The translations under genes and the position numbers were made by a program. This document shows, one piece after another, positions 26,946 to 35,291 of a stretch of DNA of 64,000 bases (positions are counted from its first letter, which is position 1; every line of letters begins with the position of its first letter). The stretch is from positions 1 through 64,000 of the forward strand of contig JAPMTS010000012.1 in NCBI GenBank assembly GCA_026552955.1, given 5' to 3'. The stretch comes from Candidatus Methanoperedens sp. Lineage in GTDB: Archaea > Halobacteriota > Methanosarcinia > Methanosarcinales > Methanoperedenaceae. The notes beneath the pieces were generated by a model that saw nothing but the letters and a program-made list of their open reading frames with translations, had not been told where the DNA came from and did no database searches.

Positions 26946-27854
26946 ATGAATTGGAAGATCCTGCATCTGGTTATACTTTTTACTATCTGGATTTCAGTGG
27001 CCAATGCTGAGCCTGATAATTATAAAGTAATATATACAATAGATGTTAAGGAGAACGGTTCAGCTCTATGGGATGTGGAATACCGTACACTCCTTTCCAC
27101 CCAGGATGCAGTGTATTCATTTGAGAATTATTCATCGCAATTAAACTCAAAGTATCTTATTGAGTTTAAGGAATTGATGGAAAGATCGGCCCAGGAAGCA
27201 TCCAACGGGACATCAAGGAAAATGGATGCAACGGATTTCAAGGGCGAGGCAACGATACATTCTACTCCTACGGGCAAATTTGGTGTGGTTCACTACAATT
27301 TTACCTGGAACAGCTTTGCCAGGAACGATCAAAATATCAGCATAGGAGATGCATTCGTGGGAGGATTATATCTTTCAAATGATAATACGCTGATAATTCG
27401 TTACCCTCAGGATTATACGGTGCAGCAGATCATCCCCCAACCTGACAAGAGCACAGATGAATTGGTCTGGTACGGTCTTCGTTCATTCGGGAAAGGAGAA
27501 CCCCGGATAATACTTACTAAACCATCATTTCCCTGGATAACAACGGCTGCAGCAATCATTATTATATTCTCCATTGTTTTGGGGATTTTCCTGGTAACGC
27601 GCAAAAAAGATGCGGATACTGAACGGGAGGTTCATGAAACCAATATCGAGATACCGGAAATCGAAATGATGGACCTGGAAGACAGGATCCTGAAACTCTT
27701 GAAAGAAAATGGGAGCGCTCTTTACCAGTCCGAAATAGGAAGACAGCTCGGTCTTCCAAAATCAACGGTCAGCTCGGCATTGAATCAACTGCATGATAAG
27801 AACCTGATCCAGAAGATCAGGAAAGGACGGGAAAACCTGATCCGTATGATCTGA
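26946..27854 (+). CDS. Membrane-anchored winged-helix sensor/regulator
   Basis: 302 residues. A signal peptide (ILFTIWISVANA) leads a beta-rich extracytoplasmic domain (about 25-190), one transmembrane helix (about 200-218), then a cytoplasmic winged HTH (about 240-302: DRILKLLKENGSALYQSEIG, then LGLPKSTVSSALNQL). This architecture is common in methanogens and halophiles and suggests direct coupling of an external signal to transcription. The ligand and targets are unknown. The neighbouring secreted DUF5667-like protein may belong to the same response. Confidence 0.75.
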   Translation: MNWKILHLVILFTIWISVANAEPDNYKVIYTIDVKENGSALWDVEYRTLLSTQDAVYSFENYSSQLNSKYLIEFKELMERSAQEASNGTSRKMDATDFKGEATIHSTPTGKFGVVHYNFTWNSFARNDQNISIGDAFVGGLYLSNDNTLIIRYPQDYTVQQIIPQPDKSTDELVWYGLRSFGKGEPRIILTKPSFPWITTAAAIIIIFSIVLGIFLVTRKKDADTEREVHETNIEIPEIEMMDLEDRILKLLKENGSALYQSEIGRQLGLPKSTVSSALNQLHDKNLIQKIRKGRENLIRMI

Positions 27855-27859
27855 CCGGA

Positions 27860-28522
27860 TCAGAGAAGCTTCAGCATATATTTGAGTTCGTCCACTCTTA
27901 GCTGCCCCGGAGCTACAGGAATATCCACATATCCGTAGGTCATAACAGAACCGTATAGGGGAGAAATGGCACGCGAATGCTTTCCAATGTCACCCATGGC
28001 GATTGTACAGACTGGTCCGCATGAATGTAATGTGACTTCAAACAAATGCAGTACATCGTCAAGCGAATGAGGCATTACGGCAAGCTTGGCAATATCAGCT
28101 CCTGCATCGAATGACTCCCGGATAGAATCCTCCATTGTCTTAACATCAGGTGTGTTCTGGAAATCATGCGTAGAAATTATTATCTTCTTTCCGGCATTCG
28201 TTGCTTTTTTTACTACAATATCCCTGTCCGGGGCGCACAGCTCAATATCAACCGCATCTGCATACGGTATGAGGGAGATCAACTCCTGGATGCGCCGGGT
28301 TTCACTACCTGTCCATGCCCCGCCTTCCTTTTTCATTCGATTCGTAATAATAACTGGGAGGCGAAGTTCTTTAAGATCCTTAAGTATTTTATGGGGATCT
28401 TCGCTGATCAGGTCTATCCTCAATTCAAGTATGTCAGCACCCAGTTCTTTTGCCTTGATCGATGTAGTTATGGGATTTTTCCCGATTGATGCCACGACTG
28501 ATCTATTACAGGGGAATGCCAT
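27860..28522 (-). CDS. aroD: 3-dehydroquinate dehydratase, type I
   Basis: A 220-residue TIM barrel with the type I signatures ADILELRIDLI near residue 29, the catalytic His region IISTHDF near 115 and the Schiff-base lysine in AKLAVMP near 144. It removes water from 3-dehydroquinate in the shikimate pathway for aromatic amino acids. No other aro gene is adjacent. It is convergent with the membrane regulator gene, 5 nt apart. Confidence 0.93.
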   Translation of the reverse strand: MAFPCNRSVVASIGKNPITTSIKAKELGADILELRIDLISEDPHKILKDLKELRLPVIITNRMKKEGGAWTGSETRRIQELISLIPYADAVDIELCAPDRDIVVKKATNAGKKIIISTHDFQNTPDVKTMEDSIRESFDAGADIAKLAVMPHSLDDVLHLFEVTLHSCGPVCTIAMGDIGKHSRAISPLYGSVMTYGYVDIPVAPGQLRVDELKYMLKLL

Positions 28523-28647
28523 AGCAGATATGATATCTTTAATAAGTGATAAGGATTATGAAATCGGGAAAAGGCCAGTATCCGAAAAATTGTAGTATCC
28601 TAAAAAATGAATATATTTATATGGTTTGAGGAAAATAAAAGAAAATA

Positions 28648-28920
28648 ATGAAGAGTTTATCTGGAAAAATCATTAGAGCAGCTTCAAGCCTGGTTCTTCC
28701 CGTGGATGAAAAACGCATCGGGGAATGCAAGAGATGCGGAGCTTGTTGTATGTTCTTATATAAATGTCCTTTTCTTAAATTTGAAAATCACGGTTCAAAT
28801 AAATCTATATGCACCATCCATAGTTTAAGGCCTCTCCAGTGCAGGAAATATCCAAGGACTGAATGGGAAAAAGCACATGAACCCTGTGGATACGATTTTG
28901 TAAAGGAACAAACTATTTAG
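28648..28920 (+). CDS. Small YkgJ-type cysteine-cluster protein
   Basis: A 90-residue protein with the YkgJ/CxxCxxCC pattern: CKRCGACCMFLYKCPF near residue 27, then CTIHSLRPLQCRKYP near 58 and a late cysteine in EPCGYD. This family is thought to bind zinc or an iron-sulfur cluster, with unknown function. It is a compact version of the fold; a longer paralogue lies at 56288. It sits just before the pspA operon, 34 nt away, and may be co-transcribed with it. Confidence 0.72.
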   Translation: MKSLSGKIIRAASSLVLPVDEKRIGECKRCGACCMFLYKCPFLKFENHGSNKSICTIHSLRPLQCRKYPRTEWEKAHEPCGYDFVKEQTI

Positions 28921-28954
28921 GTGAAGGAAATAGTATCAAAGGAGAGGTAATAAA

Positions 28955-29656
28955 ATGGGGCTCATTGATAGAACAAGTACGATAATACAGGCAAAGATTA
29001 ATAAGATCCTGGGAAAATTTGAAGATCCAAGAGAAACTCTTGATTATTCTTATGAAAAGCAGGTTGAACTTTTACAGAACGTGAAGCGCGGTGTTGCAGA
29101 GGTCACGACTTCGAAGAAGAGGCTTGAGCTTCAGAAAATGAAACTGGAAGAGAATATCAAGAAACTTGATGACCAGGCACGTGAAGCCATAATAGCCGGA
29201 CGGGAAGATCTTGCAAAAATAGCGCTTGAGAGAAAGAGCGCATCCCAGGCAGAAATTGGCAGTCTCACTGTGCAGATAGCGGATATCAAGAACCAGCAGG
29301 ATAAGCTGGTTGCAACTGAAAAACGCCTGTCTGCAAAGATAGAATCCTTCCGCTCAACAAAGGAAACAATAAAAGCCCAGTACAGCGCTGCCGAAGCACA
29401 GGTCAAGATAACTGAATCCGTGAGCGGTATCAGCGAGGAAATGAGCGATGTGGGAATGGCGGTCCAGCGGGCAAAAGACAAGACTGAGAATATGAAGGCA
29501 CGCGCCTCTGCTCTTGATGAACTTGTGGATTCAGGGACGCTTGAAGACGTAATGGGTGGTTCACAGGATGATATTGACCGGGAACTTTCAAAGATAAAAT
29601 CAAAGGGAGAAGTTGACATGCAGCTTGAAGCCCTGAAAAAGGAGTTGGGAAAATGA
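28955..29656 (+). CDS. pspA: PspA/IM30 (Vipp1) family membrane-stress protein
   Basis: A 233-residue, almost entirely coiled-coil protein starting with the amphipathic helix typical of PspA (LIDRTSTIIQAKINKIL). ESCRT-III-related PspA/Vipp1 proteins polymerise on damaged membranes. The stop overlaps the next start (4 nt), giving a coupled pspA-pspAA pair, with a membrane protein gene following. Confidence 0.9.
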   Translation: MGLIDRTSTIIQAKINKILGKFEDPRETLDYSYEKQVELLQNVKRGVAEVTTSKKRLELQKMKLEENIKKLDDQAREAIIAGREDLAKIALERKSASQAEIGSLTVQIADIKNQQDKLVATEKRLSAKIESFRSTKETIKAQYSAAEAQVKITESVSGISEEMSDVGMAVQRAKDKTENMKARASALDELVDSGTLEDVMGGSQDDIDRELSKIKSKGEVDMQLEALKKELGK

Positions 29657-29931
29657 TCGTGAGATTAATGGGAGAAGGCCAGTACGAACTTGATAAAAAG
29701 CATGTGGATGAAGTCAACAAGATCGATAATAACATTGTGAAAATAGTAAATACGGGAAATGAGACAGATTTCATGAGCGAATTCAAGAAACTTTCAGATT
29801 ATGTCCGAAAGAACGGAAAAAAAATATCGGATGACGTGATCAAGCCAAGCGGGATCATCATTCCGCCCTCTGACCTGACGCTTGATGAAGCAAAGAAGAT
29901 CTTTGCGGGTGATGGGCTTTTTCCAGATTGA
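29653..29931 (+). CDS. pspAA: PspA-associated protein PspAA
   Basis: 92 residues with the PspAA family start (MIVRLMGEGQYELD) and the FKKLSDYVRKNGKKI block. PspAA is found only next to PspA in archaea and some bacteria and is thought to modulate it. It overlaps pspA by 4 nt and precedes the Sm_multidrug_ex gene by 3 nt, so the three genes form an operon. Confidence 0.85.
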   Translation: MIVRLMGEGQYELDKKHVDEVNKIDNNIVKIVNTGNETDFMSEFKKLSDYVRKNGKKISDDVIKPSGIIIPPSDLTLDEAKKIFAGDGLFPD

Positions 29932-29934
29932 TCG

Positions 29935-30369
29935 ATGGAACTATTGGTAAAACTGCTGACAGTATTTGGTCTCGGAGCAGTTGAGGTATGGGTGGCTATA
30001 CCCGCGGGCTTTGCAATGAAGCTTCCCCCGTCTGTGATAGCTATCACCGCAGCATCGGGTGCAATGTTTGGTTCGTTCATAATATTGAACATTGGCGAAA
30101 AAATAAGGAACAGGCTGTCACGACACACCAATGATAAGCGAAATAAATACATGCACGGGATATATGACCGCTATGGGGTTGCAGGGCTTGGGTTATTAGC
30201 CCCTTTACTTATCGGGGCTCCCCTTGGGACAATACTTGGGATAGCTATTGGTTTGCCAGCCACCCGGCTATTTTTCTGGATGGGTCTGGGAATAATAGTA
30301 TGCAGCGTCGGGTTAACAATAGTCACTGAATTCGGTTTGAAAAGTGTCTGGTTTTTTTTGAAGTCTTGA
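29935..30369 (+). CDS. Small multidrug export-type membrane protein (COG2426)
   Basis: 144 residues with four predicted helices and the family segments AVEVWVAIPAGFAMKL near residue 18 and GLLAPLLIGAPLGT near 83, matching the Sm_multidrug_ex / COG2426 family. The name comes from an old annotation, and the transport function is not established. As the third gene of the pspA operon it may act in membrane stress. Confidence 0.75.
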   Translation: MELLVKLLTVFGLGAVEVWVAIPAGFAMKLPPSVIAITAASGAMFGSFIILNIGEKIRNRLSRHTNDKRNKYMHGIYDRYGVAGLGLLAPLLIGAPLGTILGIAIGLPATRLFFWMGLGIIVCSVGLTIVTEFGLKSVWFFLKS

Positions 30370-30390
30370 TTTTCCGTCAATCACGCCGAG

Positions 30391-30813
30391 TCAGGGATTA
30401 ATGCGAAGTGTAAAACTGGTGTTGCCCAACATAGTATCATAATATAGTTTTGTCCTGAGAAGCGATTTCACTCTTACAATCAATTCAATAATATCAAATG
30501 GTTTAGTTATAAAATCATCTGCTCCCGCTTCGATTGCTTTATTCCTATCCTCTGTTTCATGTAAAGATGTAACTATAACGATAGGTATATGATTGGTTTT
30601 AGGATCATCTTTAAGTTTTTTGCAGACTTGATATCCATTTATCCCTGGCATAATCAAGTCAAGCAGTATAATATCAGGAGGATTTGACTCCACAATGATT
30701 AATGCTTCATTCCCATCGAAAGCTTTCAAAATATCATATTCTTTCGATAGATAACCCTCTAAAAGTTCAATATTAATCGGGTCATCATCAACGATAAGGA
30801 CTTTAGGTTTCAT
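30391..30813 (-). CDS. Stand-alone response regulator receiver protein
   Basis: A 140-residue single REC domain: acidic pocket VDDDPIN (Asp9-11), phospho-acceptor Asp52 in LLDLIMPG, conserved Thr/Ser in IVTSLHE and Lys in FITKPFD. It has no output domain, so it acts by protein contact, as a phospho-shuttle or CheY-like effector. No kinase gene is adjacent. The kinases at 42713 and 46868 are possible partners but distant. Confidence 0.88.
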   Translation of the reverse strand: MKPKVLIVDDDPINIELLEGYLSKEYDILKAFDGNEALIIVESNPPDIILLDLIMPGINGYQVCKKLKDDPKTNHIPIVIVTSLHETEDRNKAIEAGADDFITKPFDIIELIVRVKSLLRTKLYYDTMLGNTSFTLRINP

Positions 30814-31055
30814 AATATCTTTATTCTTTGTGTTCTTTTAGAATCAATGTTAGCATCTGGAGGTTCGATCTCAACCTGTTAGAGTTCAGGTACTCCTATT
30901 ACTGCAAATATTAGATTTCACATCAATATAAACAAGCGTGTGAAGAACAGAATGCATAACTCGCCATACGGGGAGATGTGCCTTCCAATTCGTTTACACA
31001 TTTTTATGCTCTGGGCGCACGTCGGCTAAAACGATGCAACTACGCAAAAATAATC

Positions 31056-31913
31056 CTATAGTATTATCCATATACCTGCTATTGTTGCGCATGTTCCAAG
31101 CACCAGTGAAATATTCAATTTTTCTTTCAAAGTAAAAAGTGCGATCAAGCTTGAGAGAACAGGGGTTATTGCCGCAAGACCTGTGGCTTTTGCGGCTCCG
31201 ATCTTGGTAAGGCTCACGAAGAAAAAGTAACTCCCAAAGCCCATGCCAACAATTCCTCCAAGTCCCAGTAAAATATATGCTTCTTTCTTGAATTTGAATA
31301 TGGTCATGGCGCCTTTATTCATTGAATAATAAAGATATAATAAAATTAATGGCACAGGCATACTGATAAGTGCCGACTGGAACGGATCAACATCCTTTAA
31401 ACCGGTCTTTGTCGCAACAATGGAAAAAGAATATAAAAATGCGGCAAGTACTGCCACTGATACGCCAAGTTTGATGTTCTTCTCACCTATTGTACTTCTA
31501 CCCCTGCTCAGTACCCATATCCCGGTCACAATCAGAATTGTGCCGATAACAACTTCTTTGCGGATGGTTTCTCCCAATAGGAGAACGCTTAAAAGGATGG
31601 TCAGCAAGGGGAAAGTAAAAAGAATAGGAATGAACCTGGAAACCGATATGTTCTCAAGTCCTTTCATATATGCCGCCCCTCCAAGGATCAGCCTGAAGAG
31701 GCCCCCTATGTTCAGGTATAAAAATCCCATAAGTGTAAAATCAAAATGTCCGCCCCTGATGATCAAAAAAAGTACCAGCAGGAAGAGCATGGCAAAAAAA
31801 GTACGGATCAAAATAGCAGGTATTGCTCCTGCCCCGATTCCTTTTTTATAGAATACAGCCGCTAAAGACCAACAAAATGCAGCCGCTAAAGCATAGAATT
31901 CTCCTGAGATCAC
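31056..31913 (-). CDS. EamA/DMT-family transporter
   Basis: A 285-residue protein with ten predicted membrane helices in two EamA repeats (FYALAAAFCWSLAAVFYKKG at the N-terminus; VAVLAAFLYSFSIVATKTGL near residue 150). DMT carriers export amino acids, nucleotide sugars or other metabolites. The substrate cannot be read from sequence. Confidence 0.85.
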   Translation of the reverse strand: MISGEFYALAAAFCWSLAAVFYKKGIGAGAIPAILIRTFFAMLFLLVLFLIIRGGHFDFTLMGFLYLNIGGLFRLILGGAAYMKGLENISVSRFIPILFTFPLLTILLSVLLLGETIRKEVVIGTILIVTGIWVLSRGRSTIGEKNIKLGVSVAVLAAFLYSFSIVATKTGLKDVDPFQSALISMPVPLILLYLYYSMNKGAMTIFKFKKEAYILLGLGGIVGMGFGSYFFFVSLTKIGAAKATGLAAITPVLSSLIALFTLKEKLNISLVLGTCATIAGIWIIL

Positions 31914-31968
31914 GTGGGTATTAAGGATGAAGGGGGTATTTTTGCCTATCTGAAAAAATCATGCCAGC

Positions 31969-32754
31969 CTACAAAAGAGCTTCTATCTCCTTAAAATCTA
32001 CCTTTGCCGTAGAATCAAGTGTAAGCGGTGTTACCGAAATGTGCCCGTTTTTCATGACCGCTTTTACATCAGTTCCTTCTTCCGCATCCCTGATAAGATC
32101 ACCATTTATCCAGTAATACGGCCTGCCCCTAGGATCAAAACGCTCTTCTACTCCTGTAATAAATATCTTCTTTGCAAGTCGTGTAATATCGATCTGTGTA
32201 TCCATATTCACATGTTTTGGTATATTGATGTTCAGCAGATCCACACCTTCCGGAAGGCCCTTGCTCAATACTTTTCGTGCAATCCTGTTAACTATTTTTA
32301 TTCCAACTTCAAAATCATAACTATAGGTGCGGTGGTCATCAAATTTATCCCCCTCGTCAAGCACCTGGATGGAAGCGGCCAGCGCCGGAATACCATAGCT
32401 TGCAGCTTCAAGGGCTGCTCCTATGGTGCCACTTGTCGTTACGGTATCCGTACTGATGTTCTCACCCACATTGAAACCTGAAAGAACCATGTCAGGCTGC
32501 TTCTTCAGGATGGAAAATAAACCTATAATAACAGAATCGGTTGGCGTTCCCGCAACAGCGTATGCCCTAAAACCGTTCACATTGGCAATTGATACTCTTA
32601 GCGGTTCAAAGATGGATATCCCGCGCCCCACACCGCTTTTCTGGGTAGAGGGCGCAACGACCGTGACTTCCCCAAGATCACACACACTATCATACGCTGC
32701 TTTCAGCCCGGTGGAATACACCCCATCATCATTGGTCAAAAGGATATTTTTCAT
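31969..32754 (-). CDS. surE: 5'/3'-nucleotidase SurE
   Basis: 261 residues with the SurE signature LLTNDDGVYSTG at the N-terminus (metal-binding NDD), Ser in APSTQKSG near residue 39 and LSGFNVGENIS near 91. SurE removes phosphate from nucleoside 5'- and 3'-monophosphates and is widespread in archaea. Length is normal. It is divergent from eS17. Confidence 0.92.
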   Translation of the reverse strand: MKNILLTNDDGVYSTGLKAAYDSVCDLGEVTVVAPSTQKSGVGRGISIFEPLRVSIANVNGFRAYAVAGTPTDSVIIGLFSILKKQPDMVLSGFNVGENISTDTVTTSGTIGAALEAASYGIPALAASIQVLDEGDKFDDHRTYSYDFEVGIKIVNRIARKVLSKGLPEGVDLLNINIPKHVNMDTQIDITRLAKKIFITGVEERFDPRGRPYYWINGDLIRDAEEGTDVKAVMKNGHISVTPLTLDSTAKVDFKEIEALL

Positions 32755-32873
32755 TCGTAGAAGATGGGCCCAATATCAAATAAATCTGTGGTTTTCCGGA
32801 TCCACTATTTTGAACTCCAGAAATCTATATGAATAATGGAGTTGTATGCGAAGGAAAATGGAGATAAACAATT

Positions 32874-33074
32874 ATGGGAAATATTAGACAAGGATATATA
32901 AAATCATTAACTGCCCAATTACTTGAGAAACACAGCGATGCGTTCAGCCTGGATTTTAATACGAACAAGGAAAACGTCACCAAATTCACAGACATCGAAA
33001 GTAAAGTTATTAGAAATAGAGTTGCCGGGTATGTTGTGAGGCAGTTGAGAGTAAAAGCTACACGAAAGAGATAA
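32874..33074 (+). CDS. rps17e: Small ribosomal subunit protein eS17
   Basis: A 66-residue protein, the normal length of archaeal eS17. It begins [17 protein letters not shown] and has the conserved block [17 protein letters not shown]. It is a small-subunit protein unique to archaea and eukaryotes. It leads a compact run with dapA (6 nt) and dapB, a linkage often seen in Methanosarcinales. Confidence 0.93.
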   Translation: MGNIRQGYIKSLTAQLLEKHSDAFSLDFNTNKENVTKFTDIESKVIRNRVAGYVVRQLRVKATRKR

Positions 33075-33080
33075 ATAATT

Positions 33081-33956
33081 ATGATACGCGGTGTTCTGCC
33101 TGCCCTTATAACTCCTTTCACAAAGGATAATAAGGTAGACAAAGAAGGTCTGAAGCAGAATATTGGATTCCTTATTGAGAATGGTGTTTCCGGAATAGTT
33201 CCCTGTGGAACCACAGGTGAATCTGCAACTCTTTCCATACAAGAACATGAAAAGGTCATTGAAATAGCGGTCGAATGCTCCACCGTTCCGGTCGTAGCGG
33301 GGACAGGTTCAAATAATACGATTGAGGCATTGGAGTTGACCCGTTCTGCCAGAGATGCAGGCGCCGATGCAGCCCTTTTAATTACTCCATATTATAACAA
33401 ACCAAATGACCGGGGAATGCTTGCACACTTTAAGAAGATAGCAAATGAAGTTGACATTCCGATAATACTATACAATGTACCCTCACGAACAGGCGTAAAT
33501 CTCAAACCTGAAGTTGTGGCAGAACTGGCAAAAGAATGTAATATAATCGGGGTAAAAGAAGCAAGTGGTAATCTCGATCAGGTTACAAAGATCCTGGAAC
33601 TCACACAGGATGATGATTTCGTGGTCCTTTCAGGCGATGATGGACTGACACTTCCCATAATGGCACTTGGCGGAGCCGGTGTAATTTCGGTCGTAGCAAA
33701 CATTGCCCCGAAACTTACGGTTTCATTGGTTGAGGCTTTTAAAAATGGAAATATTGAAGAGGCCAGAAAATTACATCTCAAGCTTGCCCCGCTCATACGA
33801 GCTGTATTTTTAGAGACAAATCCCATCCCGATCAAGAAGGCTGTTGAACTCATGGGACTTCCGGCAGGGGATCTAAGACTTCCTCTTGCAAGCATGAACG
33901 ATGATAACGAACGAAAGTTAAAAACTGCCTTGAATGACCTTCATCTTTTGAAGTGA
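33081..33956 (+). CDS. dapA: 4-hydroxy-tetrahydrodipicolinate synthase
   Basis: A 291-residue TIM-barrel aldolase with GTTGESATLS near residue 42, catalytic Tyr in ILYNVPSRTG near 133 and Schiff-base Lys in IGVKEASGN near 160. It condenses pyruvate and aspartate semialdehyde in lysine and diaminopimelate synthesis. dapB follows after 4 nt, so the first two pathway steps are co-expressed. Confidence 0.95.
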   Translation: MIRGVLPALITPFTKDNKVDKEGLKQNIGFLIENGVSGIVPCGTTGESATLSIQEHEKVIEIAVECSTVPVVAGTGSNNTIEALELTRSARDAGADAALLITPYYNKPNDRGMLAHFKKIANEVDIPIILYNVPSRTGVNLKPEVVAELAKECNIIGVKEASGNLDQVTKILELTQDDDFVVLSGDDGLTLPIMALGGAGVISVVANIAPKLTVSLVEAFKNGNIEEARKLHLKLAPLIRAVFLETNPIPIKKAVELMGLPAGDLRLPLASMNDDNERKLKTALNDLHLLK

Positions 33957-33960
33957 TCCT

Positions 33961-34755
33961 ATGATAAAAATAGCGGTTACAGGTGCTTGCGGGAAAATGG
34001 GCGGTCTTATTATCGAAAATGTGCTTAAATCCGCGGACTTGAAGCTAGTCTGTGCCATTGATGTCACGAATATCGGAAAGGACATAGGAGAAGTAATGAA
34101 GACAGGAAAAATAGGTGTTCCTGTAACGGATGCGAATGATATTGAAAATGTCCTGAAGCTGGCAAAACCCGATGTTCTTATAGATTTCACGATAGCTCAG
34201 GCTGCGGTGAAAAATGTAACCGCCTGCGCCAGGAATAAGGTCAATCTGGTCGTGGGGACGACCGGTTTTACAAAAGACCAGATATCCCACATGAATAAAG
34301 AAATATCGGAAAATAGTATAAGGGCGGTCATCTCACCGAATTTCTCTATTGGCGTGAATGTTTTCTGGGGTTTGCTTGCAGAAGCGGCAAAGCGCCTTGA
34401 TGATTATGATATCGAAATTATTGAAGCCCACCATAACCAGAAGAAGGATGCACCAAGCGGTACTGCAGTGAAGGCCGCTAAAGTCATCTCGGATACGCTT
34501 GGCGGGAAGGAGCTTGTTTACGGAAGATATGGGCTTGCTCCCAGGCATAAGGAAATTGGTATTCATGCAGTGCGCGGCGGGGACATCGTGGGAGATCATA
34601 CTGTCCTTTTTGCCGGTGATGGCGAAAGAATTGAGATCAAGCACCAGGCGCACAGCAGGCAGGCATTCGCAAAAGGGGCTGTTAGGGCAGCTATCTGGAT
34701 TTATGCGGCCAGGCCTGGCATCTATGAAATGGCAGATGTGCTGGAAATTAAATAA
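33961..34755 (+). CDS. dapB: 4-hydroxy-tetrahydrodipicolinate reductase
   Basis: 264 residues. The N-terminal nucleotide-binding motif is VTGACGKMG, the substrate/catalytic block is EAHHNQKKDAPSGTAVK near residue 158, and RGGDIVGDH follows. It reduces the DapA product with NAD(P)H. It lies directly after dapA and 11 nt before a TusA-like gene. Confidence 0.95.
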   Translation: MIKIAVTGACGKMGGLIIENVLKSADLKLVCAIDVTNIGKDIGEVMKTGKIGVPVTDANDIENVLKLAKPDVLIDFTIAQAAVKNVTACARNKVNLVVGTTGFTKDQISHMNKEISENSIRAVISPNFSIGVNVFWGLLAEAAKRLDDYDIEIIEAHHNQKKDAPSGTAVKAAKVISDTLGGKELVYGRYGLAPRHKEIGIHAVRGGDIVGDHTVLFAGDGERIEIKHQAHSRQAFAKGAVRAAIWIYAARPGIYEMADVLEIK

Positions 34756-34766
34756 CACGTGGAGAG

Positions 34767-35021
34767 TTGATCACAATGGATGAAAATGATAAGATCAAAC
34801 CGAAATTGCTCGTAGATTGCGTGGGGCTCTATTGTCCGATACCGATTTTTAATACCACGACTGAAATGGAAAAGATCGAACCCGGAGAAGTCCTGGAAAT
34901 GGTAACCGGAGACCCGGCTGCCGTGCAGGATATTCCGCGATGGGCAAAAAGAGCGGGACATAAGTTATTAAAACTCTTTAAAGAAGGGGAAGAGTTTCAT
35001 TTCTTAATACAGAAAGGTTAA
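34767..35021 (+). CDS. TusA-family sulfur carrier protein
   Basis: 84 residues with the TusA Cys-Pro motif in GLYCPIPIF near residue 20 and the conserved TGDPAAVQDIPRWAKRAGH. The persulfide-carrying Cys is present. TusA-like proteins pass sulfur for tRNA thiolation or other cofactors. The 11-nt spacing from dapB indicates co-transcription. A T10 tract follows directly. Confidence 0.87.
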   Translation: MITMDENDKIKPKLLVDCVGLYCPIPIFNTTTEMEKIEPGEVLEMVTGDPAAVQDIPRWAKRAGHKLLKLFKEGEEFHFLIQKG

Positions 35022-35029
35022 AACGTTGC

Positions 35030-35039
35030 TTTTTTTTTT
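35030..35039 (+). terminator. T10 tract ending the rps17e-dapA-dapB-tusA unit
   Basis: A run of ten T residues starts 9 nt after the tusA-like stop codon. Long T-tracts are sufficient archaeal terminators. No strong stem precedes it. Confidence 0.6.
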
Positions 35040-35291
35040 ATGCTAGAAGCTTTAGCGTTTTTGGCCCCTGTTGTTCGAGTCGGCATTGCTTCCGATCAGT
35101 GTTTTGTGGCCCTGATCCCTGCCTCTCTATCATAGCCCTAACCAGTCGCTGTAAATCCTTCAAAAATTTTAAAATAAAAACAATTAATGATAATAATAGC
35201 AATAATTATAATAACAAAACCATACAAACATATAAATAATAATGTGCTTTATTGGCAATCTAATTAAAAATTGGTATGGGAAAAAAAAGGT
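35040..35291. other. Intergenic region upstream of the large surface protein
   Basis: About 250 nt without a supported gene. The first half has mixed composition. The second half (35165-35265) is very AT-rich with TAATAATA-type runs and TATA-like sequence near 35228-35245, a likely promoter for the surface protein gene. Confidence 0.4.

Noticed and set aside
28086-28595. 169-codon plus-strand frame opposite aroD
   Set aside because: It is a shadow of a gene with well-conserved active-site motifs; no ribosome site or family pattern of its own.
30860-30960. A tRNA-like patch containing GGTTCGATCTC
   Set aside because: No acceptor stem pairs with the flanks and no cloverleaf can be drawn; no other tRNA signature was found in the window.
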